From an uncultured SAR116 cluster alpha proteobacterium (GTDB lineage Bacteria > Pseudomonadota > Alphaproteobacteria > Puniceispirillales > Puniceispirillaceae): a DNA stretch of 48,032 bases. The notes under the pieces were generated by a model. That model saw only the letters and a program-made list of their open reading frames with translations, had not been told where the DNA came from and ran no database searches. Location of the stretch: contig CABYIQ010000010.1 of assembly GCA_902518965.1 (NCBI GenBank), forward strand, positions 1-48,032, read 5' to 3'. The position numbers and the translations under genes are program-made. Positions 8,927 to 17,863 of this stretch are shown piece after piece. Position 1 is the first letter of the stretch. The number at the start of each line of letters is the position of its first letter.

Positions 8927-11239
8927 ATGAAATTTGGTGTAGGGCAGACGGTAAAGCGGATTGAAGATGTCAACTTGCTGATTGGTAAAGGTCAGTTTAC
9001 AGATGACCAGTTGCCCGGACATGGCTTGGCTGTCGCTTTCCTGCGCTCGCCTTTTGCTCATGCACAACTTACACGTTTGGACCTGACAGAGGCGCGAAAT
9101 TTAGCCGGTGTTCAATTGGTGGTTAGTCAAGCTGACATGGATGAGGAAAATGTCGGTGAAATTCACTGCCAGCAATATGTAGAGAACCGTGACGGCTCAC
9201 AGATTCCAAGAACAACGAAGTCAGCTATGGCGCGTGATATCATCCGGCATGCAGGCGATATAGTTGCTATGGTGGTCGCGGACACGCGGCAGCAGGCGTT
9301 GGATGCGGTAGAGTTGATCGATGTCGATTATGACATCCTGGACTCGGTGTGTGATGTATATGAAGCAACAGAGCCAAATGCGCCACAGCTTTATGATTGT
9401 TATCCAAATAATACGGTTTTCACATGGGAAGCTGGGACAATTGATAAAGCACGTTCAGCGATAGATGCGGCCATAGAATCGGGGGCGCGACTGGTTGAGG
9501 TTGATGTGATAAACAGCCGAATTATGCCAAATGCTATGGAAACGCGGCCAATGGTGGCCCAGCCGATCAAGGAGAATGGTGGCTTGCGGATATGGAGTGG
9601 AACACAAGGGCCCGTTGGTCTTTCTGCCCAAATCGCTAAAGCGCTTAATATGAAAAATGAACAAATTCAGCTTTTGACAGGTGATGTGGGCGGCGGATTT
9701 GGTTACAAGATATTTCTGCATCCTGAGCAGCTCTGTATTGCCTGGGCGGCAAAAAAAGTTGGCCAAACTGTCCGTTGGCAGCAGGAAAGAACAGATTCTT
9801 ACCTATCTGATTTGCATGGCCGTGACAACCGTACTAAAGCCAGAGCGGCTGTTGATGAGCAAGGCAAGATTGTCGCTCTGGACGTCATAGTGTATGCTAA
9901 TATGGGAGCTTGGCTTTCAAATTTCAGTATATATATTCCTACGTTGTCTGCTTGTAGAACTCTGACAGGGCCTTATGATATTGCTGTTGCCGGCATGGAA
10001 GTGCGCGGGATTGTGACCAATACGCCAGCTGTCGATGCTTTCCGCGGTGCAGGGCGTCCCGAAGCTAATTATCTGCTGGAACGTCTCATGGACCATATTG
10101 CTGATGTAGTGGGCATGGACAGAGTTGGGGTTCGCCAGGTGAATTTAATCAAGCCTGAGCAGATTCCCTACAAGATGGTTGAGGGCGGAACAGTTGATTC
10201 AGGAGATATGCCGGGCCTGCTGGCTGAGGCGATGGAGAAGGCAGACTGGCTGGGATTTGATGCGCGGCGTAAGGTCAGTGGAGAACAAGGTAAATGGCGC
10301 GGTATTGGGTTGTCCATGTATCTAGAGCAATGTGGCGGCGGCGGTGGTGCAAGCGTAGATATTGAATTTCATAAAGACGGAACAGCAACTGTCTATGCTG
10401 CGCAACAGGATAATGGCCAGGCTCATCGCACCACATTAACGCAGATTTTTTCTGGCAGGCTTGGTTACGATGCTGAGTTGATTAATATTGTGCAGGGCGA
10501 TAGTCTGCGCACACCGCCAGGAACAACAGGTGGAGCCCGCATGTCCGCCGTTCTGGGTTCTACATTGATGCAGGCTGCAGGTATGATTGCAGACCAAGCG
10601 CTACCGTTTGCGGCTGAGCATTTGCAGGCAGAGGTAAGTGACATTCAGTTTGCAGAGGGAATATTCACTGCTGCGGGAACAAACCAGTCGGTGACAATTG
10701 AGGATTTGGTCAGACTTATTGCTACCGATGACCCGGCCCAGCATCCGTTGAACCGGGTGCATGATTATACAACTGATGGGGCGACTTATCCCTATGGCTG
10801 TCATATTGTTGAGATTGAAGTTGACCAGCAGACCTATCGCCCGGAAATTGTAAATTATACTGTGGTTGATGATTTTGGCGAGATCATCAACCCTTTAACA
10901 TTGGAAGGCCAGATACATGGCGGAATTGCGCAAGGGATTGGGCAGGCGCTTTATGAACACGTCGCTTATGATGAAGACGGGCAACTGCTGGCTGGTTCGC
11001 TGATGGACTATACCTTGCCACGTGCTGACCATATGCCCTCATTTTCAATTTCACGCCGCGGTACCCGCTGCCAGAACAACCTTCTTGGTGTTAAAGGTGC
11101 TGGAGAGGCTGGAGCGATTGGCGCCCCACCTGCTGTAATTTCTGCATTGTGTGACGCGCTTGGTATTGTCCATATTGATATGCCAGCCACATTAGAGAAT
11201 GTCTGGCAAAAAATGAAGTTAAAGAGGGGTGCTGCATGA
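8927..11239 (+). CDS. Molybdopterin-binding subunit of a xanthine dehydrogenase/CoxL-family hydroxylase
   Basis: The 770-residue protein starts with the N-terminal a/b hammerhead domain (GQTVKRIEDVNLLIGKG) and continues with the Mo-cofactor domains: VGGGFGYKIFLHPEQ, AFRGAGRPEANYLLERL, GTTGGARMSAVLGS and GVKGAGEAGAIGAPPAV, the last with the catalytic Glu region. The active-site loop AFRGAGR is of the AYRGAGR (form II) kind, not AYxCSFR of true CO dehydrogenase, so a general aldehyde or N-heterocycle hydroxylase is more likely. The FAD and 2Fe-2S subunits that normally sit beside it are absent from this window. Its stop overlaps the msrB start as ATGA. Confidence 0.88.
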   Translation: MKFGVGQTVKRIEDVNLLIGKGQFTDDQLPGHGLAVAFLRSPFAHAQLTRLDLTEARNLAGVQLVVSQADMDEENVGEIHCQQYVENRDGSQIPRTTKSAMARDIIRHAGDIVAMVVADTRQQALDAVELIDVDYDILDSVCDVYEATEPNAPQLYDCYPNNTVFTWEAGTIDKARSAIDAAIESGARLVEVDVINSRIMPNAMETRPMVAQPIKENGGLRIWSGTQGPVGLSAQIAKALNMKNEQIQLLTGDVGGGFGYKIFLHPEQLCIAWAAKKVGQTVRWQQERTDSYLSDLHGRDNRTKARAAVDEQGKIVALDVIVYANMGAWLSNFSIYIPTLSACRTLTGPYDIAVAGMEVRGIVTNTPAVDAFRGAGRPEANYLLERLMDHIADVVGMDRVGVRQVNLIKPEQIPYKMVEGGTVDSGDMPGLLAEAMEKADWLGFDARRKVSGEQGKWRGIGLSMYLEQCGGGGGASVDIEFHKDGTATVYAAQQDNGQAHRTTLTQIFSGRLGYDAELINIVQGDSLRTPPGTTGGARMSAVLGSTLMQAAGMIADQALPFAAEHLQAEVSDIQFAEGIFTAAGTNQSVTIEDLVRLIATDDPAQHPLNRVHDYTTDGATYPYGCHIVEIEVDQQTYRPEIVNYTVVDDFGEIINPLTLEGQIHGGIAQGIGQALYEHVAYDEDGQLLAGSLMDYTLPRADHMPSFSISRRGTRCQNNLLGVKGAGEAGAIGAPPAVISALCDALGIVHIDMPATLENVWQKMKLKRGAA

Positions 11240-11643
11240 GTCCCACAATTGTGAAATCTGATCGGGAATGGCAAGAGCAACTGACCTCGGAACAATATCA
11301 TATTACCCGCAAGCACGGCACTGAACGGGCGTTCACAGGTAGATACCATGACTGTGACAAAGATGGGACCTATCACTGTGTCTGTTGCGGAGCAGCCTTA
11401 TTTGGCAGTCAGGACAAATTTGATTCAGGCACAGGCTGGCCATCTTTCACGCTACCTCTTGATGAAACTGCTGTCGGTACAAAGTCAGACCGCAGCTTTT
11501 TCATGGTCCGCACAGAAGTACATTGTAGCCAGTGTGAGGCTCATTTAGGTCATGTGTTTGAAGATGGGCCTGTCGATGCAGGGGGCTTGCGCTATTGTAT
11601 AAATTCGGCCTCTCTCGACCTTGTTGCTAAAGATGCAGGTTAG
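11236..11643 (+). CDS. msrB: Peptide-methionine (R)-S-oxide reductase
   Basis: MsrB repairs methionine-R-sulfoxide in oxidised proteins. The 135-residue protein has two zinc-binding CxxC pairs (CVCC and CSQC), the FDSGTGWPSF substrate loop, GHVFEDGP, and the catalytic Cys in RYCINSASL. It starts with an ATG that overlaps the TGA of the preceding molybdenum hydroxylase gene, so the two are probably translationally coupled. Coupling of an oxidant-generating hydroxylase with a repair enzyme would make sense, but this is inference. Confidence 0.96.
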   Translation: MSPTIVKSDREWQEQLTSEQYHITRKHGTERAFTGRYHDCDKDGTYHCVCCGAALFGSQDKFDSGTGWPSFTLPLDETAVGTKSDRSFFMVRTEVHCSQCEAHLGHVFEDGPVDAGGLRYCINSASLDLVAKDAG

Positions 11644-11736
11644 TCGACCTAAACCAAATCACCTGTCTGAGGTCTAGATGGCGTGTTTATGGCTATAGTA
11701 GCGAGGCTTTGGAAAGTGGAGAAAGCTGGTGAATAA

Positions 11737-11764
11737 CTATCGACTTTTGCCAGAAAAGCCATAG
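11737..11764 (-). terminator. Possible terminator of the EF-hand gene
   Basis: Directly after the TGA of the minus-strand EF-hand gene, CTAT/ATAG and CTTTT/AAAAG form two short stacked helices around a CTGGC loop, followed by TTATT. The stem is AT-rich and the internal loop is asymmetric, so strength is doubtful. Confidence 0.3.
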
Positions 11765-12181
11765 TCAATAGTTTTCAATCTTTTTGAAGGTTGTCTTATA
11801 AAGTAGGTTTTTAGTCGCAATATTCTTTTCCATGCTGAGCCCCTTCATATTGTGGAGGCGGACCTCTGCTTTGGATAGCTTTTGATTGGAATCTGCGTCT
11901 ATTGTCAAAAATAGTTTGATATGCTGCTCTGCAAATTCATCAGGGTTAATCATACCGTCCTTATCGGTATCCAGACGCCCAAAATGACCCTCAAGCATCT
12001 GCTTAACCTCATGAAGAGTCACCAGCTGGTCCTGGTCAACATTTGCCGCCAGCAATGCATCAGGTTGCGATGCAGACGGGCGGTCAACCGAAGTTATGTC
12101 AGTGGTTAAAAGGCTGATGATGCAGGCTGTGCTGACCCCGGTAAAACCGGCAAGCCAGAGGGTTTGTTGAGTCTTTTTCAT
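11765..12181 (-). CDS. Membrane-anchored or secreted EF-hand protein
   Basis: The 138-residue protein starts MKKTQQTLWLAGFTGVSTA, a basic N-terminus plus hydrophobic stretch consistent with a signal peptide or anchor. Three EF-hand-like loops follow: NVDQDQLVTLHE, DTDKDGMINPDE and DADSNQKLSKAE. The second is canonical (D-x-D-x-D-G-x-I-x-x-x-E). The role is probably periplasmic calcium binding; no enzyme domain is visible. It stands alone, facing msrB and divergent from the aroE-like gene, so context gives no function. Confidence 0.8.
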   Translation of the reverse strand: MKKTQQTLWLAGFTGVSTACIISLLTTDITSVDRPSASQPDALLAANVDQDQLVTLHEVKQMLEGHFGRLDTDKDGMINPDEFAEQHIKLFLTIDADSNQKLSKAEVRLHNMKGLSMEKNIATKNLLYKTTFKKIENY

Positions 12182-12364
12182 ATTGCGTCGCTCCCTACTG
12201 TTTTTTAATTATCTGAAAAGTCGAGGTCTTTCCTGATGATTTTTAAGGCTGATTAGGATAACAATAGGGACAATCCAGGCTGAATTTAGGCGGTAAAATG
12301 GCAAGAGTCTGTTTTCAGGCTGCCTGACCTGAACAGTGTTTTGAGGAACAGGAAGAGGCAAACC

Positions 12365-13228
12365 TTGCAAATGACCAGGCATGATTCTATCAGAGCTATT
12401 ACAGGGACAACCCGTCTGTTTGGCTGTATTGCCAGTCCGACTGACCATGTGCGGGCTCCGATGATCTTTAACAGAATTTTTGCTGAACGTAACATTGATG
12501 CTGTGATGGTGCCTGTTGATATTCCCGCAGAACAGCTGTCAGAGGGGATTAAGGGTCTGAAAAAACTCGGTAACTTTAAAGGTGCGGCGGTCACCATTCC
12601 GCATAAACTTAACCTTGCTGCGCTCTGTGATGAATTAGGGCCAGGGGCGAGAGCAACGGCTGCAGTGAATGCTGTCCGCTTTGCAGATGATGACCGTTTG
12701 CTCGGCGAAAATTTTGATGGTCATGGTTTTGTTGCTGGTCTTTTGGGTGAAAACCCCACTGATCTGCCGCCTGAGCACATCCTGCGTGATAAATCGATTC
12801 TCATTTTTGGTGCTGGTGGGGCTGCTCGTGCGATTGCTCTATCTCTTGCTGCTCAGCCAATTTCTCGTGTTGATGTAACCAACAGGACGCATAGCCGAGC
12901 AGAAGAGGCTGTCCAACTTGTTCATAGGTTGGGTGGAAATACAAAAGTTCTTGCTATACAAAGCAATCATATTGATTTTCATGCTTATGATATGGTGATC
13001 AATGCCACCCCGCTTGGCTTGCACGAAAATGATGAGATGCCCCTGGATGTAAATTTGCTGCGCATTGATTGTCTTGTGTGTGACATAATTATGATCCCTG
13101 AGCGGACCCGCCTGATAACAGCAGCTCAGCGGTCAGGCCGCCCGGTGCATGTTGGCAGATACATGCTGGATTATCAGGTCGAATTGATTGGTGAATTTAT
13201 TGGCGCATTTGAGAAAAACAGTGGCTGA
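12365..13228 (+). CDS. Shikimate/quinate dehydrogenase-like protein (divergent AroE paralogue)
   Basis: Shikimate dehydrogenases reduce 3-dehydroshikimate with NADPH. The N-terminal substrate domain keeps VTIPHK with its catalytic Lys, and the Rossmann domain has ILIFGAGGAARAI. However, the shikimate-carboxylate motif HSxSP is replaced by HVRAP, and GxNTDxxG is GENFDGHG (Asn and Asp kept, Thr replaced by Phe). This pattern belongs to AroE-like paralogues of uncertain substrate, possibly catabolic. The start is TTG at 12365, 6 nt after AGAGG, or ATG at 12371. The gene ends 71 bp before gcrA. Confidence 0.78.
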   Translation: MQMTRHDSIRAITGTTRLFGCIASPTDHVRAPMIFNRIFAERNIDAVMVPVDIPAEQLSEGIKGLKKLGNFKGAAVTIPHKLNLAALCDELGPGARATAAVNAVRFADDDRLLGENFDGHGFVAGLLGENPTDLPPEHILRDKSILIFGAGGAARAIALSLAAQPISRVDVTNRTHSRAEEAVQLVHRLGGNTKVLAIQSNHIDFHAYDMVINATPLGLHENDEMPLDVNLLRIDCLVCDIIMIPERTRLITAAQRSGRPVHVGRYMLDYQVELIGEFIGAFEKNSG

Positions 13229-13299
13229 TGAAGATTTCATATTGAAACTTAAAGGTCAGCGGATTAAGTAAGGGTCCAGGGTTCGAATGAGGGTGGCTA

Positions 13300-13686
13300 A
13301 TGGCTGAAGAAACAAGCTGGACAGAAGAACGTCTGGAAAAATTGCAAAAATTGTGGGATTCGGGCTTGTCCATTTCACAAATTGGTGAACAGTTGGGGGT
13401 AACGCGTAACGCGGTAGCCGGAAAAGCGCACAGATTGAAGTTGCCCAAACGGCAATCGCCAATATCAAAGACGGAACGACAAAAGAATAAAGAAGTCAAA
13501 CAACGCGACCTGCCTCTGCGTCTTGTATTGCGGGATATTAAATGGTCTCGGTCAAAATGTGTCTGGCCCTCAGGCGACCCAAAGACAGTTGAGTTCAATT
13601 TCTGTGGCGCGCCCATCGTACCCGGTAAACCCTATTGTTCCAAACATTGTGCGCTAGCCTATACGACGTCGCGCGATGGAAGCTAA
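13300..13686 (+). CDS. gcrA: Cell-cycle transcriptional regulator GcrA
   Basis: GcrA binds sigma-70 RNA polymerase and stimulates promoters containing methylated GANTC, coupling transcription to CcrM methylation in the alphaproteobacterial cell cycle. The 128-residue protein has the N-terminal helix-turn-helix (WTEERLEKLQKLWDSGLSIS, then VTRNAVAGKAHRLKLP). Its C-terminal sigma-binding part has CVWPSGDPK, FNFCGAPIVPGKPYC and HCALAY. The ATG at 13300 follows GAGGGTGG. The last 11 bases overlap pepN, indicating co-translation. The ccrM gene is not in the window. Confidence 0.95.
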   Translation: MAEETSWTEERLEKLQKLWDSGLSISQIGEQLGVTRNAVAGKAHRLKLPKRQSPISKTERQKNKEVKQRDLPLRLVLRDIKWSRSKCVWPSGDPKTVEFNFCGAPIVPGKPYCSKHCALAYTTSRDGS

Positions 13687-16297
13687 ACAAACACCGATAC
13701 TGATCAACCGGTTAGATTACGCCCCCTTTGCCTGGACTGTTACTACCACCCGCCTAGATGTGAGCATCAACTCACCTGACACGCTAGTCAGTGTGACACT
13801 GGATATACAGCCTAATCCTGCGGCCAAACCATCTGATGAGCTCTTACTAAATGGCCGTGGCCTTAGCCTGTTGTCTGTAGAGGTTGACGGCCTGGATCTG
13901 ACTGTTGATCGGTATCGCCTAGACAGTAATCAGCTGCGGATTACTGGACTGACAGGTCAGCATCAAGTAAAGGTTACCTCAACATGCACACCCTACGCCA
14001 ATACCGCTTTGGAAGGGCTATATCTGTCAGGTGATATGCTTTGTACACAATGTGAGCCGGAAGGCTTTCGGCGGATCTGCTATTACCCTGACCGGCCGGA
14101 TGTCATGAGCATCTTTACGGTGCGTATAGAAGCAGACCTTCAGTATAAGCAATTACTATGCAACGGAAATAAGGTGGAAGATGGACCTGTTGGGCCTGAC
14201 CGCCATTTTGCCTTATGGCATGACCCGCATCCCAAGCCCTGTTATTTGTTTGCTTTGGTTGCAGGCGATTTGGCCCTTGTGGAAGATGGTTTTACCACAG
14301 TCTCTGGACGTGATGTCACACTGCAGATTTGGGTTGAACATGGAAATCAGCATCTGACTGAACATGCAATGGGAAGCCTAAAAAGTTCGATGAGGTGGGA
14401 CGAGGACGTCTATGGCCTTGAATATGATCTTGACCTGTTTCAGATTGTTGCGGTTAGTCATTTCAATATGGGAGCAATGGAAAATAAGGGCCTGAATATT
14501 TTTAACAGTAAATTTGTTCTGGCAGACCCGGCAACAGCCACCGATGATGACCTGAACCGTGTTGAATCGATCATAGCGCATGAATATTTTCATAACTGGT
14601 CAGGTAACAGGGTCACCTGTCGTGACTGGTTTCAATTAACATTAAAAGAAGGGTTAACTGTCTTTCGCGATCAGTGTTTTAGCGCAGATATGCATGATGA
14701 AACTGTGAAGAGAGCTGAGGATGTCGCTATGTTGCGGGCCATTCAATTTCCCGAAGATGCCAGCCCAACGGCCCATCCTATCCGCCCGGAAACTTATGCT
14801 GAGATTAATAATTTTTACACCCCTACAGTTTATGAAAAGGGGGCTGAGGTTATTCGCATGCTCAGCAGCTTTCTAGGTCCAAAAGGCTATAGATGTGGTG
14901 TAGATTTGTATTTTCAGCGTCATGACGGGCAGGCTGTGACTTGTGATGATTTTCTGGCTGCACTTGCTGATGCAAATGATATGGATTTGTCATCATTTTC
15001 GCTGTGGTACAGTCAAGCAGGTACGCCTAACCTGACAGTAAAGCGGAATACTGCCCCTGAAGGCATAATTAATCTGACTTTGTCGCAGTCTTTGCAACAA
15101 ACTGCTGCTGCGACTGCAATTGGTCCTATGCCCGTTCCCGTGAAGCTGGGCCTTGTTACTCAGACAGGAGATGCCGTTAAGTTCAGCATTGGAGGGCAGA
15201 ATCCGGCATTAGAACAGACGATATTATTGACCGCTGATATGATGGATGTTGAATTGGAATTGACGCAGCCATCTGTGTCGCCCGTTGTTCCATCTGTTTT
15301 GCGCGGCTTTTCTGCACCTGTGCGTATGCATGATGATTTATCTGTGGATGAGCTGGCCATTCTGGCAGCCCATGATACGGACGGGTTTAACCGTTATGAA
15401 GCTTGTCAGCGTCTGGCGCATCTGGCACTTGAACAGCGGCTAGGTTCTGATGGTGCAAATGTGGCCATAGAGACTGCGCTGATAAAGGCAATGATAAAAA
15501 TTTTTGAAGATGCAGATTTAAAGAATGATTACAAGTGCTTGTGTCTATCTATTCCTGGTCAGTCTGAGGTTGAGCACCACGCAGTAGAAGCTGACCCGGT
15601 TGCAATCTGGCAGGCGCGGCAGGCCCTGCAGGGTGAAATAGGCAGCCATTTATCAGAGCAGATCAGGTTTGCGTTGGCGGCAGAGGACTTGTGCGATACA
15701 TCTTCTGGTCGTGCGTTACGTAATCGGTGTATCTATTTGGGGGTGACTTCAGCAAGCGAAAACGCTGTCCGTGTTGCAGCAGAACAAAGTTCTGATCTGA
15801 ATATGACGTTATCCATTGGCGGCCTGATGGCTCTCAACATCACTACGCATAAGGTTCGTGGTATCTGTCTGGAAGCCTTTTATGAACGCTGGAGGAACAC
15901 CTCTCTGGTTATGGAAAAATGGCTTGGCCTAGAAGCGTCTTCACCTTTTTCAGGCACAATTCAACATATGCAAAAACTGATGCGCGATCCTGTATTTGAT
16001 CCTGATAACCCGAATAAATTGAGATCGGTTCTTGGGACATTTGCAATGGCCAATCCAGTGCAGTTTCATAAAGAGGATGGCAGTGGGTATCAGTTTATTG
16101 CAGAACAGATTGCCGAATTGGACAACCGTAATCCGCAGATTGCAGCCCGGCTTGCTTTGGTGCTGACACGTTTTGCGCACATAGAGCCTAGCCGCAAAAT
16201 ATTGATGAGAAAATCTGTAGTATGGCTGTCAGAACTCCAGTTGTCAGACAATCTTCAAGAAATCGTTGTCAAAGCCTTAGCGGCGGCGACAGATTAG
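13676..16297 (+). CDS. pepN: Aminopeptidase N (M1 metallopeptidase)
   Basis: PepN removes N-terminal residues from peptides in the cytoplasm. The 873-residue length fits the E. coli type (about 870). GAMEN lies at residues 266-270, the zinc site HEYFH at 302-306 with the distal Glu in KEGLTVFRD, and the catalytic-Tyr region is YTPTVYEKGAEVIRM. The C-terminal half is the alpha-helical DUF3458 superhelix. The start overlaps the gcrA end by 11 bases. It is convergent with the DEAD-box helicase, with only 27 bp between them. Confidence 0.96.
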   Translation: MEAKQTPILINRLDYAPFAWTVTTTRLDVSINSPDTLVSVTLDIQPNPAAKPSDELLLNGRGLSLLSVEVDGLDLTVDRYRLDSNQLRITGLTGQHQVKVTSTCTPYANTALEGLYLSGDMLCTQCEPEGFRRICYYPDRPDVMSIFTVRIEADLQYKQLLCNGNKVEDGPVGPDRHFALWHDPHPKPCYLFALVAGDLALVEDGFTTVSGRDVTLQIWVEHGNQHLTEHAMGSLKSSMRWDEDVYGLEYDLDLFQIVAVSHFNMGAMENKGLNIFNSKFVLADPATATDDDLNRVESIIAHEYFHNWSGNRVTCRDWFQLTLKEGLTVFRDQCFSADMHDETVKRAEDVAMLRAIQFPEDASPTAHPIRPETYAEINNFYTPTVYEKGAEVIRMLSSFLGPKGYRCGVDLYFQRHDGQAVTCDDFLAALADANDMDLSSFSLWYSQAGTPNLTVKRNTAPEGIINLTLSQSLQQTAAATAIGPMPVPVKLGLVTQTGDAVKFSIGGQNPALEQTILLTADMMDVELELTQPSVSPVVPSVLRGFSAPVRMHDDLSVDELAILAAHDTDGFNRYEACQRLAHLALEQRLGSDGANVAIETALIKAMIKIFEDADLKNDYKCLCLSIPGQSEVEHHAVEADPVAIWQARQALQGEIGSHLSEQIRFALAAEDLCDTSSGRALRNRCIYLGVTSASENAVRVAAEQSSDLNMTLSIGGLMALNITTHKVRGICLEAFYERWRNTSLVMEKWLGLEASSPFSGTIQHMQKLMRDPVFDPDNPNKLRSVLGTFAMANPVQFHKEDGSGYQFIAEQIAELDNRNPQIAARLALVLTRFAHIEPSRKILMRKSVVWLSELQLSDNLQEIVVKALAAATD

Positions 16298-16324
16298 CCC
16301 TGTAGCTGGGTGCTGCTTGCCTAT

Positions 16325-17683
16325 TTAGCGTAGGAATGCCGGAATATGATCACTATCTTTGAAGCTATTTCCTTTCCAGGCGGGAGGGCGTTTTTCACCC
16401 TGTTCAGGGCGTCTGGAAGGGCCTTTATCAACCTCATCAGGATTTTTCTCTTCCGGGCCTAACTGATCTGATGCAGTTTTATTTAAAGTGCGGCTTTCTC
16501 GATGTTTTTTTGCGGATTTTCCAGCGTCGTCAGTTGAATGCTCTTTTTTCGACTGCCGGTCGGTGTTCGATAAAACAGGAATGGGCTGACCTGTTAGTTT
16601 TTCGATCGCTAATATAGCTTTTTCATCATCCTCACCAGCAATCAGCGTAAAGGCATGGCCATGGCGACCGGCACGGCCGGTGCGACCGATACGATGCACA
16701 TAATCTTCTGCGTTAGACGGGACGTCAAAGTTAAACACATGGCTAACACTGGGGATGTCAAGGCCGCGTGCAGCAACATCAGATGCAACCAACAGGGGTA
16801 TCTGCCCATTTTTGAATTCATCCAGAGCGGCTAGACGTGCACTCTGGGTCATGTCGCCGTGTAGACCTGTCGCTGAGAAGCCATGCCGTTTCATCGATGA
16901 TAGCAAAGTTGATATATCTCGTTTTCGGTTGCAAAAAATCACTGCATTCTGAATATCCTGGCTGCGCAGCAGATCCCGCAGTGCCTCACGTTTCTTCTTA
17001 AAAGTTGTACGCACTAGATTCTGGCTGATTGTATCGGCTGTTGATGCAGGTTTGGCAACCTCAATTAGTTTTGGGTTCATGACAAATTTGCTACCGATTG
17101 TATGAATTTCCTCAGATAAAGTTGCCGAAAAGAACAGGGTCTGCCGCATAACAGGTAAAAAGCCAACAATGCGTTCCACATCAGGAATGAAGCCCATATC
17201 CAACATACGATCAGCTTCATCAATGACTAGAATCTTTACATCCTGAAGTAGTACTTTGCCGCGTTCAAAATGATCTAATAAGCGTCCAGGTGTTGCAATA
17301 AGCACATCAACACCTTTACTGAGAGCGGCATCCTGCTCAGAAAAACTTACACCGCCTATCAGCAAGGCCATACTCATTTTATGGTTAACTGAAAATTTTT
17401 TAAATGACTCAGAGACTTGAGCAGCCAATTCTCTTGTTGGGGCTAGGATAAGCGAGCGGGGCATACGTGCCTTCGCTCGTCCAGACGCCAAAATGTCGAT
17501 CATTGGCAAAGTGAAAGACGCGGTTTTGCCTGTTCCTGTCTGCGCAGAACCCAGTATATCACGACCCATCAAGACAGACGGGATAGAGGCAGCCTGAATA
17601 GGGGTAGGCGTTTCATAGCCGAGTAAAGTAACAGCTTTAACAAGCTCATCACTGAGCCCTAAATCAATAAAATTGGAAGAAAT
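16325..17683 (-). CDS. RhlE-type DEAD-box RNA helicase, probable AUU start
   Basis: The protein has all core helicase motifs: Q motif GYETPTPIQ, AQTGTGKT, PTRELA, DEAD in VIDEADRMLDMGF, SAT, and HRIGRTGRAGR, followed by a basic, disordered C-terminal tail. It likely remodels rRNA or mRNA. The first ordinary starts (TTG at 17572, ATG at 17569) would delete the Q motif. Upstream the frame is open to an in-frame TAA at 17698-17696, yet contains no ATG, GTG, TTG or CTG. ATT at 17683 lies 8 nt after AAAGGA (17697-17692) and gives ISSNFIDLGLSDELVKAV, matching RhlE N-termini; ATT at 17692 is another option. This predicts 452 residues. Helicase identity is certain; the start is inferred. Confidence 0.93.
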   Translation of the reverse strand: MSSNFIDLGLSDELVKAVTLLGYETPTPIQAASIPSVLMGRDILGSAQTGTGKTASFTLPMIDILASGRAKARMPRSLILAPTRELAAQVSESFKKFSVNHKMSMALLIGGVSFSEQDAALSKGVDVLIATPGRLLDHFERGKVLLQDVKILVIDEADRMLDMGFIPDVERIVGFLPVMRQTLFFSATLSEEIHTIGSKFVMNPKLIEVAKPASTADTISQNLVRTTFKKKREALRDLLRSQDIQNAVIFCNRKRDISTLLSSMKRHGFSATGLHGDMTQSARLAALDEFKNGQIPLLVASDVAARGLDIPSVSHVFNFDVPSNAEDYVHRIGRTGRAGRHGHAFTLIAGEDDEKAILAIEKLTGQPIPVLSNTDRQSKKEHSTDDAGKSAKKHRESRTLNKTASDQLGPEEKNPDEVDKGPSRRPEQGEKRPPAWKGNSFKDSDHIPAFLR

Positions 17684-17863
17684 AGTGGTAATCCTTTAAA
17701 ATCGACAAATCTTACATCTGCTTAAGACATAATCAACGAGTTGTTCTCATTACCAATACAAATGCACCCTTTATAGAGTACACTGATTTTGTTACCTGGT
17801 CAAATAACAAGCGGCTCTAGTGTTGTTTTCCATTCCTGAGTATATTGGGCCAAAATTTTAGCC

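Noticed and set aside
8927-11239. Aerobic CO dehydrogenase large subunit (coxL form I)
   Set aside because: The active-site loop is AFRGAGR, not AYxCSFR, and coxM/coxS are absent, so CO oxidation is not supported.
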